A stretch of 64,000 bases of DNA from Conyzicola nivalis_A (GTDB lineage: Bacteria; Actinomycetota; Actinomycetes; Actinomycetales; Microbacteriaceae), in the NCBI RefSeq assembly GCF_040548875.1, contig NZ_JBEPSJ010000002.1, positions 620,001-684,000 on the forward strand. The letters run 5' to 3'. Numbering within the stretch: the first letter of the stretch is position 1; every line of letters starts with the position of its first letter. Positions 6,852-15,597 of this stretch are shown piece by piece. Under the pieces are notes generated by a model. That model had not been told where the DNA came from. It saw only the letters and a program-made list of their open reading frames with translations, and ran no database searches. Position numbers and translations under genes: made by a program.

Positions 6852-8300
6852 CTAGGCGACGGCCGGGATGCTCCTCGTCGCGATGAGCTCGGAGTACCAC
6901 TTGGCGCTGTCCTTGAGCACGCGCTCCTGCGTCTCGAAGTCGATGTAGACGATTCCGAAGCGCTTGGAGTAGCCGTAGCCCCACTCGAAGTTGTCCATCA
7001 GCGACCACACCTGGTACCCGCGCAGGTCGACTCCGCGCTGCATCGCCCGGTGGGCGGCGGTGAAGTGACGGCGCAGGTAGTCGGTGCGCAGCGGGTCGTG
7101 CACGACCCGGCCGTCGGGCCCGTCAGCCACCTCGTCGGCGAACGCAGCCCCGTTCTCTGTCACCATGAGCGGCAGCTCCGGATACTGCTCGTGCAGCGAG
7201 AAGAGCAGCTCCTCGAGGCCGGCCGGCTCGATGTTCCAGCCCATCTCGGTGTACGGCCCCGGCTGCGGCAGGAACTCGATGCGGTCGGCGCCCGGCCACG
7301 CCGATCCGCCCATGTCCTTGTGGCCGTCGTTGTTCTGCCGCGGCGAGACGCCGTCCCAGACGCGCACGAGAGTGGTCGAATAGTAGTTCACACCCAGCAG
7401 GTCGAGTGGCTGGTGGATGAGTTCGAGGTCGCCCGGCTGCACGAACGACCAGTCCGTGACATCCGCTGTGTCGGCGATCACGTCGGCGGGGTAGACGCCG
7501 TCGAGCAGCGGGCCGAGGAACACGCGGTTGGCCAGCCCGTCGATCTGACGCACCGCCTCCGGCCCGGTCTCGCCCTCCCCGCGCAGCACGTGCAGGTTGA
7601 GCGTGATCGAGAAGTCGGGGTCGTTCGTGACGACCTCCCTCAACGCCGCCACGGCCAGGCCGTGGGCGAGGTTCAGGTGGTGCACTGCGGCGAGGGCCGC
7701 CGCCGCCTCGGTGCGTCCGGGGGCGTGGGCACCGGAGCCGTAGCCGAGGTAGGCCGAGCACCACGGCTCGTTGAGCGTGGTCCAGGTGACGACCCTGTCG
7801 CCGAGCGCCTCGCCCATGATGCGCGCGTAGTCGGCGAACGCGTGGGCCGTGGCCCGGTTGGCCCAGCCGCCCTCGTCTTCGAGCGCCTGCGGCAGGTCCC
7901 AGTGGTAGAGGGTCGCGATGGGGCGGATGCCTCGGGCGAGCAGCCCGTCGACGAGGCGGGTGTAGAACTCGATCCCCTTGGCGTTGGCCGGGCCTCGACC
8001 GGTCGGCTGGATGCGCGGCCACGCGATCGAGAAGCGGTAGGCCTCGAGCCCGAGGCGCTTCATCAGGTCGAGGTCGTCGTCGAGCCGGTGGTAGTGGTCG
8101 TCGGCGACGTCTCCGGTGTCGCCGTTCCAGATCTTGCCCTCGGTGTGGCTGAAGGTATCCCAGATCGACGGGCCGCGGCCGTCTTCGTTCGCCGCTCCCT
8201 CGATCTGGTACGAGGCGGTCGCCGACCCGAACACGAAGCCGTCGGGGAAGACGAGTCCGGCGTCGCGGTAGTCGGCGTTGCCGGTCGAGGTGTCAGTCAT
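6852..8300 (-). CDS. Family 1 glycoside hydrolase, beta-glucosidase
   Basis: A 482-residue GH1 enzyme, the usual length. The acid/base glutamate is in TLNEPW (E178) and the nucleophile in VTENG (E382); the N-terminal signature PDGFVFGSATASYQIEGA is intact. GH1 enzymes release glucose or galactose from beta-linked disaccharides or oligosaccharides in the cytoplasm, and no signal peptide is seen. ATG 8300 (MTDTSTG) overlaps the end of the GH31 gene by 8 bases (ATGACTGA), which indicates translational coupling. It is the last gene of the operon running down from 16896. The context suggests it cleaves cello- or gluco-oligosaccharide backbones after side chains are removed. Confidence 0.93.
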   Translation of the reverse strand: MTDTSTGNADYRDAGLVFPDGFVFGSATASYQIEGAANEDGRGPSIWDTFSHTEGKIWNGDTGDVADDHYHRLDDDLDLMKRLGLEAYRFSIAWPRIQPTGRGPANAKGIEFYTRLVDGLLARGIRPIATLYHWDLPQALEDEGGWANRATAHAFADYARIMGEALGDRVVTWTTLNEPWCSAYLGYGSGAHAPGRTEAAAALAAVHHLNLAHGLAVAALREVVTNDPDFSITLNLHVLRGEGETGPEAVRQIDGLANRVFLGPLLDGVYPADVIADTADVTDWSFVQPGDLELIHQPLDLLGVNYYSTTLVRVWDGVSPRQNNDGHKDMGGSAWPGADRIEFLPQPGPYTEMGWNIEPAGLEELLFSLHEQYPELPLMVTENGAAFADEVADGPDGRVVHDPLRTDYLRRHFTAAHRAMQRGVDLRGYQVWSLMDNFEWGYGYSKRFGIVYIDFETQERVLKDSAKWYSELIATRSIPAVA

Positions 8301-10635
8301 TGAGAAGTGTCGCCTTTCCATCGATGAGATCGGATGCCTCGCCGCCGGCCAGCCGGACGTGCACGGTCGCTCCCGCCGGGGCATCCACCGACACCCGCAC
8401 GTCGCTCTCGCCACGCACGGTGGTGACGATGGCGGTCTGGCCGGTCTCGGGGCTCGTGACCCGCGTCACCGTGGTGCCTGCCGGCCCGGGGTAGACGGTG
8501 AGCAGCAGGTCGTCGAGGTAGTCGTAGTCGGGGCGGTCGGTGCGTGCGCCGGTGGCGAGCACCGCGCCCTCCCGTACCCACAGCGGGAGGCTGAGAACGT
8601 CGTGGGTGTCGCGGCGCCAGGCGGGCCCCTGTGCGGTCTCGCCGGTGAGGTAGTTCGTCCAGGTGCCGGCGGGCAGGTAGTACTCGACGCTGCCCTCGGC
8701 GCTGAACACGGGAGCCACCAGCAGGTCGGCGCCGATCATGTACTGGCGGTCGAGGTGTGCGCAGGAGGGGTCTGCCTCGAACTCGATCTGCATCGGTCGC
8801 ATGTACGGCAGGCCGCGGTCGTGGGCCTCAAGGCCGACGCCGTAGAAATAGGGCATCAGCTCGATCTTGCGCTGGGCGAAGAGGCGGGTGACCTCGACTG
8901 CCTCGTCGTCGAACGCCCACGGAACCCGGTAGCTCGACGAGCCGTGCAGCCGGGTGTGGCTGGAGAACATGCCGAACGCGACCCAGCGCTTGAACACCTC
9001 GGGGTCGGGCATGCCCTCGAAGCCGCCGATGTCGTGGCTCCAGAAGCCGAAGCCGCTGAACGCGAGCGAGAGTCCGCCGCGGAGCGTCTCGGCCATCGAC
9101 TCGAACGACGACGAATTGTCGCCGCCCCAGTGGATGGGCATGCGCTGCCCGCCGGTGGTGGCCGAGCGGGCGAAGAGCACGGCGTCGCCCTCGCCGCGGT
9201 GCTCCTCGAGCACCGAGAACACCGCCTCGTTGTAGAGCTGCGTGTAGAGGTTGTGCATCGCCTCGGGGCTGCTTCCGTCGTGCCAGACGACGTCGGTGGG
9301 GATGCGTTCGCCGAAGTCGGTCTTGATCGCGTCGATGCCCTGGTCGAGCAGCACCCGCAGCTTTCCTTGGAACCACGCGGTGGCCTCGGGGTTGGTGAAG
9401 TCGACGATGCCCATGCCGGCCTGCCACTGATCCCACTGCCAGACCGTGCCATCCGCCCGCTTCACCAAGTATCCGGCAGCCGCGGCCTCGGCGAACAGCG
9501 ACGACCGTTGGGCGATGTACGGGTTGATCCAGGCGCTCAGCCGCAGCTCGCGCTCGTGCAGGCGCGCGAGCATCCCCTCGGGGTCGGGGAAGACGCGTTT
9601 GTCCCACTCGAAGTCGGTCCAGTTGAACTCGCGCATCCAGAAGCAGTCGAAGTGGAACACCGAGAGCGGGATGTCGCGGTCGCGCATGCCGTCGATGAAG
9701 CTCGACACGGTCGCCTCGTCGTAGTCGGTGGTGAAGCTCGTCGAGAGCCAGAGGCCGTACGACCAGGCGGGCACCTTCGCGGGACGCCCGGTGAGCGCCG
9801 TGTAGCGCTGGAGCACGTCCTTCTGGGTGGGCCCGAGGACGACGAAGTACTCGAGGGCCTCTCCCGCGGTGGAGAACTGCACCCGCTCGACCGTGCTCGA
9901 CCCGACCTCGAACGAGACATGCTCCGGCTGGTTGACGAGCACTCCGTAGCCGCGGTTCGTGAGGTAGAAGGGGATGTTCTTGTACGACTGCTCGCTCGAG
10001 GTGCCGCCGTCGGCGTTCCAGATGTCGACGGTCTGGCCGTTCTTGACGAGCGGGCCGAACCGTTCGCCGAGGCCGTAGACGAGTTCGCCGACGCCGAGGC
10101 TGAGCTGCTCGTGCACGTAGTGCTTGGCGGGGGCCAGACCGGTCTGGGTGATGCCCACCTCGCCGACCGGCTCCGTCGCGACGGGTGCGCCGTCGGCGAG
10201 GGTCATGTAGCCGATGGACTTGTGGCCGCTCGACGTGAGCACGCGCCCCTCGGACTCGAAGGTGAGGTTCCACGGGGCGCCCGGAGTGATGCGGGCGGTG
10301 AGCCCGCCGGACGTGAGCGTCCCCGCGCTGAGCGCGCCGTCGACCTCCTCGGTCGCGGCCACGCCGACTCCCTCCGTCGCCCCGACCAGGTCGAACCCCT
10401 TCGAGGGCACACCGCCGGTGTGGTGCTCGATGCGCACGCGCACCACTCCCTCGAGCGGCGACGACAGGGTCACGGAGAGCATCGGCCGGTTGAGCACGTC
10501 GCCCCGGCGTTCGATGACCTTGGTGGGCGCGTAGATGCGCAGCGTGTCACCCTCGGCGTCGATGTCGTACGCCTCCTGGGCGAACAGCGGGGTCACGCCG
10601 ACGCGTGGCTCCCAAAAGCCGTTGGTGAACTTCAT
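8293..10635 (-). CDS. Family 31 glycoside hydrolase, alpha-xylosidase (YicI type)
   Basis: A 780-residue GH31 enzyme. The nucleophile is D440 in KTDFGERIPTD, the sequence seen in YicI-type alpha-xylosidases, and the acid/base is D506 in HWGGDNSSSFESM. GFGFWSHDIGGFEG follows, as in that subfamily. It would remove non-reducing alpha-1,6-xylosyl residues from xyloglucan oligosaccharides such as isoprimeverose. No signal peptide is present, so it acts on imported sugar. The start ATG 10635 overlaps the TGA of the GH42 gene (ATGA), and the end overlaps the GH1 start. Alpha-glucosidase activity is the main alternative, but the KTDFGERIP block favours xylosidase. Confidence 0.9.
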   Translation of the reverse strand: MKFTNGFWEPRVGVTPLFAQEAYDIDAEGDTLRIYAPTKVIERRGDVLNRPMLSVTLSSPLEGVVRVRIEHHTGGVPSKGFDLVGATEGVGVAATEEVDGALSAGTLTSGGLTARITPGAPWNLTFESEGRVLTSSGHKSIGYMTLADGAPVATEPVGEVGITQTGLAPAKHYVHEQLSLGVGELVYGLGERFGPLVKNGQTVDIWNADGGTSSEQSYKNIPFYLTNRGYGVLVNQPEHVSFEVGSSTVERVQFSTAGEALEYFVVLGPTQKDVLQRYTALTGRPAKVPAWSYGLWLSTSFTTDYDEATVSSFIDGMRDRDIPLSVFHFDCFWMREFNWTDFEWDKRVFPDPEGMLARLHERELRLSAWINPYIAQRSSLFAEAAAAGYLVKRADGTVWQWDQWQAGMGIVDFTNPEATAWFQGKLRVLLDQGIDAIKTDFGERIPTDVVWHDGSSPEAMHNLYTQLYNEAVFSVLEEHRGEGDAVLFARSATTGGQRMPIHWGGDNSSSFESMAETLRGGLSLAFSGFGFWSHDIGGFEGMPDPEVFKRWVAFGMFSSHTRLHGSSSYRVPWAFDDEAVEVTRLFAQRKIELMPYFYGVGLEAHDRGLPYMRPMQIEFEADPSCAHLDRQYMIGADLLVAPVFSAEGSVEYYLPAGTWTNYLTGETAQGPAWRRDTHDVLSLPLWVREGAVLATGARTDRPDYDYLDDLLLTVYPGPAGTTVTRVTSPETGQTAIVTTVRGESDVRVSVDAPAGATVHVRLAGGEASDLIDGKATLLND

Positions 10636-12689
10636 ACTCGGGGGTCCTCTCGGATTACCGCGACGGCACCGGCGGCGATGACGCCGGCACCCTCGTGGCG
10701 GGTGCCGGAAACGAGGTCGATTCCGGCGGCGGTGAGCGCCAGCGGCGCCGTGGTGTGGTTGATGGCGAACAGCCAGCTGGTGGATGCCCCGTCGCGGTCG
10801 CCCACGCGGCGCACGAGTTCGAGGCCGCGATCGGCGGATGCCACGGGCGTGATGCCCGCGCGGGCGATCAGCCCCTCGATCAGCACGCCGGTCGAACGCC
10901 GGTCGAGGTGGGTGGACACGTACTGCGCGGTGCCGCGGCCGGCGACGGCGACGGTGACCGCGGGGCCTCCGGCGAGCTCGCCGCCGGAGTAGTGGGCGAG
11001 GGCCTCCGCGCCGGCGAGCTGTAGCAGCTCGCTCCACACGGTGCCGGTCGAGCCGTCGCTGAGCGTGACCGTCTCGCCGTCGAACAGCGGGAAGAACTCC
11101 TCGACGCGCACGCCGAGCAGGTCGCGCAACGCGCCGGGGTAGCCGCCCTCGACCACCCGGTTGTGCTCGGTGACGATGCCGGAGAAGCTTGTGACGACGA
11201 GGTGCCCGCCGTTCTCGACGTAGCCGCGCAGCGCCTCAACGGTGGCGGCGGTGACGAGGAAGAGGGTGGGGGCGATGACGGCCGCGTACCCGGAGAGGTC
11301 GGACGCCGGGTGCACGACGTCGACCTGGACGCCGCGGGCCGTGAGCTCGCGGTGCATCGAGAGTGCGACGTCGAGTGAGTTGACGTCGATGCTCGGCTTC
11401 GCGCCGGAGCGCAGGGCCATCGCGGCGTCGTAGTCGGCGAGGATCGCGACTTGGGAGCGCTCGACCCGGCTGCCGACGACCTCGCGGATCTTCTTCAGCG
11501 TGGCGCCGAGCTCTGCCACCTCGCGGAAGATCTTGGTCTGGGCGCCGGCGTGCGGCACGACCGAGGAATGGAACTGCTCGCTGCCCGCGGTGGACTGCCG
11601 CCACTGGAAGAACAGGGCGCCGTCGGCCCCGCGGGCGATGTGGGAGAGACTGTTGCGCCCCAGCTCGCCCGGCGACTTGGCGCGATTGCGCGCCTGCCAG
11701 TTGACCGCCGAGGTGGAGTGCTCGATGAGCAGCCACGGGTCGCCGCCCGACAACCCGCGCACGACGTCGGCGCTGTAGGCGAGCTCGCCGTGCCGTTCGG
11801 GGTCGATGCCGAGCGTGTAGTGGTCGTTGGAGACGAGGTCGACCTCGTTCGCCCAGCCCGCGTAGTCGAGCCCGTTCGGGTGGTTCTGGATCATGAAGTT
11901 GGTGGTGACGGGGATCGCGGGGGTGACCCGCCGCAGCACCTCGCGCTCGGCGAGGTAGTGGCCGAGCAGCGCGTCAGAGGTGAAGCGTTCGAAGTCGAGC
12001 AGCAGACCCGGGTTGTGGCTCGTGCCCGTGAACCGCGGCGGCTGCAGCTGGGCGAAGGACGTGTAGTGGTGACCCCAGAAGGCCGTGCCCCAGGCGTCGT
12101 TGAGGGCGTCGACGGTGCCGAACTTCGTCTCGAGCCACACCCGCCAGGCGGCGCCGGTCTCGTCGCTGTAGCAGTGCGCGTTCTCGTTGCCGAGCTCGTT
12201 GCTGACGTGCCAGAGGCGCAGCGCGGGGTGGCTGCCGTAGCGTTCGGCGATGGCCTCGACCATGCGCAGGGCGTAGCGGCGGAACGTGGCCGAGCTGGGC
12301 GACCAGCCGAGCCGGCCGCCCTGGGCGACCCGCACGCCGTGCTGGGTGACCGGTGCGATCTCCGGATGCGCCTGCATCAGCCAGATCGGCGGTGCGGCGG
12401 TCGGCGTGGCGAGGTTCACGCCGATGCCGCCGGCGTGGAGGAGGTCCATGATGCGGTCGAGCCATCCCCACTCGAAGACACCGTCGGCCACCTCGAGCAG
12501 CCCCCAGGAGAAGACGCCGACGTTCACCGAGTTGACGCCCGCCTCCCGCATCAGGGCGATGTCCTCCTCCCACACCGACTCCGGCCACTGCTCGGGGCTG
12601 TAGTCGCCGCCGAAGGCGAAGCCGTCGGCGATCCACGGGAAGGAGGTCTCGGCCGGGAGGTCGGACGAACGGGATACGAAGGTGGTCAT
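10632..12689 (-). CDS. Family 42 beta-galactosidase
   Basis: A 685-residue GH42 enzyme with the expected three parts: TIM barrel, trimerisation domain (about 400-610, beginning at the AILADYDAAMAL region) and a small C-terminal beta domain. The acid/base is E165 in SNELGNE and the nucleophile E323 in LIEHSTSAVNW. The opening GGDYSPEQWPESVWEEDIALMREAGVN is the family signature. It releases terminal beta-galactose from oligosaccharides inside the cell, which in this operon would strip galactose from galactosylated xyloglucan side chains. It lies 57 bases after the aldo/keto reductase gene, with a small CGAGGC/GCCTCG hairpin (12705-12718) in the gap. Confidence 0.93.
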   Translation of the reverse strand: MTTFVSRSSDLPAETSFPWIADGFAFGGDYSPEQWPESVWEEDIALMREAGVNSVNVGVFSWGLLEVADGVFEWGWLDRIMDLLHAGGIGVNLATPTAAPPIWLMQAHPEIAPVTQHGVRVAQGGRLGWSPSSATFRRYALRMVEAIAERYGSHPALRLWHVSNELGNENAHCYSDETGAAWRVWLETKFGTVDALNDAWGTAFWGHHYTSFAQLQPPRFTGTSHNPGLLLDFERFTSDALLGHYLAEREVLRRVTPAIPVTTNFMIQNHPNGLDYAGWANEVDLVSNDHYTLGIDPERHGELAYSADVVRGLSGGDPWLLIEHSTSAVNWQARNRAKSPGELGRNSLSHIARGADGALFFQWRQSTAGSEQFHSSVVPHAGAQTKIFREVAELGATLKKIREVVGSRVERSQVAILADYDAAMALRSGAKPSIDVNSLDVALSMHRELTARGVQVDVVHPASDLSGYAAVIAPTLFLVTAATVEALRGYVENGGHLVVTSFSGIVTEHNRVVEGGYPGALRDLLGVRVEEFFPLFDGETVTLSDGSTGTVWSELLQLAGAEALAHYSGGELAGGPAVTVAVAGRGTAQYVSTHLDRRSTGVLIEGLIARAGITPVASADRGLELVRRVGDRDGASTSWLFAINHTTAPLALTAAGIDLVSGTRHEGAGVIAAGAVAVIREDPRV

Positions 12690-12746
12690 GTGGTGCAGCT
12701 TTCTCGAGGCGTGCCTCGGTGGTACGGGTGTTCGGGAGCGGGCGGT

Positions 12747-13712
12747 CTAGCCCCAGACGCTCCCTGGCGGGTCCTGCCAGAGCCGCGGCGAGGGCGCGAG
12801 CGCATCGAGCTCCGACCAGAGCGCCGCGGGGATCTCGACGGTGTCGGCGGCGATCGCCTCGCGCACCTGCGCGGCGGTGCTCGCGCCCACGACCGTCGAG
12901 GTCACCCTCGGGTCGCGGGTGCTCGCCTGCAGGGCGGCGGCGGCCAGACCGACGCCCGCGCGCTCGCAGGCCATGCCCATCCGCTCGATCGCGTCCGCCA
13001 TCGCGGGATCCGCGGGGCGGTAGGCGTACCGCTCGACCGGGGCCGGCCACTTCGCGAGCGCGCCGCCGCCGTAGACGGCCGCGTTCACGACGCTGATCGA
13101 ACGGGCGGATGCCTCGGACAGCAGTTCGTCGGCCGACCGGTCGACGAGCGTGAAGCGGTTGTGGGTGATGACGGCGTCGAACAGGCCGGTCTCCACGTAG
13201 CGCAGCAGCATGGGCGCCGGGCCGCCGGAGATGCCGATCGCGTCGACGAGGCCGCGCTCCTTCATCTCGACGAGGGCGCGCACCGGGCCGTCGGCGGCGA
13301 AGGCCTCCTCCCAGCCGATGTGCTCCGGGTCGTGCAGGTAGAGCATCGGCAGCCGGTCGAGGCCGAGGCGTGCGGTGCTCTCGAGCAGGCTGCGCCACAT
13401 GCGCCGCGACGAGAACGAGCCCGTCTCGGTGTCGCGGTCGAGCTTCGACTGCACCACGACGGGCGAGCCGGCCCTGCGCCTCAGCGCGTCGCCGACGAAG
13501 GCCTCGCTGAAACCGTCGCCGTACTCGTTCGAGGTGTCGATCAGGGTGATCGGCGCCCCGGCGGTCTCGGCCAGGTCGAGCACCGTCTCGAGCGGCTCGA
13601 CCGGGCCGAGGCCGAACCGGGTGCGGCTGAAGTTCGAGGTGCCGAGGCAGAGGCGCGACACCTCTGGCCCGGTCGCGCCGAGGGTGCGGGGCCGCGCTGC
13701 GGTGCCGGTCAT
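12747..13712 (-). CDS. Aldo/keto reductase
   Basis: A 321-residue (alpha/beta)8 oxidoreductase of the AKR superfamily, close to the D-threo-aldose/L-fucose dehydrogenase branch. Visible features are LCLGTSNFSRTRFG, the catalytic region DTSNEYGDGFSE with the conserved Asp and Tyr, the lysine in VVVQSKLDRD, and LPMLYLHDPEH carrying the catalytic histidine. It probably uses NAD(P) to oxidise or reduce a free aldose released by the operon's glycosidases, such as xylose, galactose or fucose. ATG 13712 overlaps the TGA of the permease gene (ATGA). Fucose is a natural side-chain sugar of xyloglucan, which fits, but the substrate is inferred. Confidence 0.82.
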   Translation of the reverse strand: MTGTAARPRTLGATGPEVSRLCLGTSNFSRTRFGLGPVEPLETVLDLAETAGAPITLIDTSNEYGDGFSEAFVGDALRRRAGSPVVVQSKLDRDTETGSFSSRRMWRSLLESTARLGLDRLPMLYLHDPEHIGWEEAFAADGPVRALVEMKERGLVDAIGISGGPAPMLLRYVETGLFDAVITHNRFTLVDRSADELLSEASARSISVVNAAVYGGGALAKWPAPVERYAYRPADPAMADAIERMGMACERAGVGLAAAALQASTRDPRVTSTVVGASTAAQVREAIAADTVEIPAALWSELDALAPSPRLWQDPPGSVWG

Positions 13713-14578
13713 CCCTTCAGCCCGCCGGAGAGCAGGTCGAGGCGCCAGAAGCGCTGCAGGAAGAGCATGAGCAGGATCAGCGGAATGATCGAGACGGCGG
13801 CGCCGGTGATCGCGACCGAGTACAGGGCCGGGGTCCCGGAGCCCTTCGACAGCAGCGTGTAGAGGCCGACCGTGAGCGGGTAGCTGTCCTGATTGCTGAG
13901 CATGATGAACGGCAGCAGGAAGTTGTTCCAGATACCCACGAAGGTGAGCATGAACACGGTCACCATGCCGGGCAGCATCATCGGCAGGCCGATGCGCATG
14001 AAGATCTTCCACTCGCTCGCGCCGTCGAGCCTGGCCGCCTCGATGGTGTCCTGGGGCACGGCGGATGCCGCGTAGACGCGGGAGAGGTAGATGCCGAACG
14101 GGCTGATCAGGATGGGGAGGAGCACCGAGACGTAGCCGCCGGCGAGGCCCACCTGCGAGAGCAGCAGGTACTGCGGGATGGCCAGGGTGATGCCGGGTAT
14201 CAGCACGCCGCCCAGGATCGAGAAGAAGATCAGGTTGCGGCCCTTGAACTCGTACTTGGCGAGTCCGTACCCGGCCATGGTGGAGATGAAGGTTGATAGC
14301 ACCCCGCCGAAGCCGGCGTAGATGACCGAGTTGAGCGCCCACAGCCCGTACTGGCCTCCGCCGTAGCTGAACAGGTCGGTGAGATTGTCGACGAGCCCGG
14401 TTCCCGGTGCGAACGAGAACGTGGTGAACAGCTCGCCCGGCGACTTGGAGGTCGCCATGAACACCCAGAGCACCGGCACGAGGCAGTACGCCGCGCCGAT
14501 GAGCAGGATGATCGTGGGCCAGACCTTGCCCCGTCTGGTGCTGAGCTTCGCGGTCTCGCGGGTGGCGATGGCGGTCAT
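13709..14578 (-). CDS. Carbohydrate ABC transporter permease (MalG type)
   Basis: A 289-residue inner-membrane subunit with about six membrane spans and the EAA loop EAARLDGASEWKIFMRIGLPMMLPG that contacts the ATPase. It belongs to the CUT1 class importing oligosaccharides. The start is set at ATG 14578 (MTAIATRE), which overlaps the TGA of the partner permease (ATGA), rather than an upstream in-frame start inside that gene. No ATPase gene lies in the operon. CUT1 systems in actinobacteria often share one MsiK-like ATPase encoded elsewhere, which is the likely arrangement here. Confidence 0.9.
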   Translation of the reverse strand: MTAIATRETAKLSTRRGKVWPTIILLIGAAYCLVPVLWVFMATSKSPGELFTTFSFAPGTGLVDNLTDLFSYGGGQYGLWALNSVIYAGFGGVLSTFISTMAGYGLAKYEFKGRNLIFFSILGGVLIPGITLAIPQYLLLSQVGLAGGYVSVLLPILISPFGIYLSRVYAASAVPQDTIEAARLDGASEWKIFMRIGLPMMLPGMVTVFMLTFVGIWNNFLLPFIMLSNQDSYPLTVGLYTLLSKGSGTPALYSVAITGAAVSIIPLILLMLFLQRFWRLDLLSGGLKG

Positions 14579-15504
14579 GACTGGGCTCCCTTGTTGCGGC
14601 GGTTGGTGAGCCACAGGACGAGTGCGGAAACGGCGACGGTGCCCACGGCGAGCACGACCGAGAGAGCTGCGGCGCCCGGCAGGTCGTCGGTGAGGAACGC
14701 GTTGCGGTAGATGGTCATCAGCGGAACCCAGGTCTGGCTGATGACGTCGGTCATCGGCTTCAGGGTGGTCGGCTCGCTGTACAGCTGGAGTGCGCCGATG
14801 AGGGAGAAGATGCCGGTGAGCACCAGCGCGGGCACGACGAGGGGGATCTTGATGCGCAGGGCGATCTGCAGCTCGCCGGCGCCGTCGAGACGGGCCGCCT
14901 CGTAGATCTCGTCGGGGATCCCGCGCAGCGACGTGTAGATGATGATCATGTTGAAGCCGACGCCGCCCCAGATGGCGATGTTGGCGATCGAGCCGAAGAT
15001 GCCCGGGTCTTCGAGGAAGGGGATCGTGCCCCAGCCGAGTTCGCGGCTGATGTACGAGAACGGGCTCGTCGACGGCAGGTACATAAAGCCCCAGAGCAGC
15101 GCGGCGACGACGCCGGGCACCGCGTAGGGGATGAAGATCGCCGTCTGCGAGAAGCGCTTGGCGCGGGCGGCGGGCACGTCGAGCAGCAGCGCGAAGAGCA
15201 GCGCCAGCCCGAGGGTCAGCGGCACCGCGATGATGCCGTAGAGCCCCAGGTGCCCGAATCCGGTCGCCAGCGCGGGGTCGCTGAGCACGGAGATGTAGTT
15301 GTCGAGCCCGGCGAAGACCTGCACGCGGGTGCCGAGAATGCCCCCGCCCTCGAGCTTGTACGACTGGAAGCTGAGCCAGGCCGCGTAGAGGATCGGCACG
15401 AGCATAAAGACCACGAACAGCACGACGGCTGGCGCGACGAAGATGTAGGGAGCCAGGCGCATGCGTTGGCGCTTGCGAGGCCGCGTAGCGACTCGAGCGG
15501 TCAT
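14575..15504 (-). CDS. Carbohydrate ABC transporter permease (MalF/UgpA type)
   Basis: A 309-residue membrane subunit with a short basic N-terminus (RPRKRQRMR), a first span at about 18-40 (YIFVAPAVVLFVVFMLVPILY), five further spans and the EAA loop EIYEAARLDGAGELQIALRIKIP. It pairs with the MalG-type protein encoded downstream. The start ATG 15504 has a GGAAGG ribosome binding site 7 bases upstream. A strong hairpin lies between this gene and the binding-protein gene, as often seen where the binding protein is made in excess over the membrane subunits. Confidence 0.9.
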   Translation of the reverse strand: MTARVATRPRKRQRMRLAPYIFVAPAVVLFVVFMLVPILYAAWLSFQSYKLEGGGILGTRVQVFAGLDNYISVLSDPALATGFGHLGLYGIIAVPLTLGLALLFALLLDVPAARAKRFSQTAIFIPYAVPGVVAALLWGFMYLPSTSPFSYISRELGWGTIPFLEDPGIFGSIANIAIWGGVGFNMIIIYTSLRGIPDEIYEAARLDGAGELQIALRIKIPLVVPALVLTGIFSLIGALQLYSEPTTLKPMTDVISQTWVPLMTIYRNAFLTDDLPGAAALSVVLAVGTVAVSALVLWLTNRRNKGAQS

Positions 15505-15528
15505 GGGGGTTCCTTCCTCAGGTCTCGC

Positions 15529-15565
15529 GGGTGCGTGCGCCGGCCGTAGGCCCGCGCACGCACCC
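15529..15565 (-). other. Intercistronic stem-loop between binding protein and permease genes
   Basis: GGGTGCGTGCGC (15529-15540) pairs perfectly with GCGCACGCACCC (15554-15565), and an inner GGCC/GGCC pair caps it. No T tract follows on the minus strand. It probably stabilises the upstream binding-protein mRNA or partly terminates transcription. Confidence 0.65.
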
Positions 15566-15597
15566 GACGGGACGCGTGCAACGGATGTTGCGGGGAC

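Noticed and set aside
11451..13862. Open plus-strand frame of 803 codons opposite the GH42 and aldo/keto reductase genes
   Set aside because: It is antisense to well-supported enzymes, has Arg/Gly/Asp-heavy low-complexity composition and no recognisable domain; such frames are expected in high-GC DNA. The same applies to 8278-10992 (plus) and 4592-6394 (minus).
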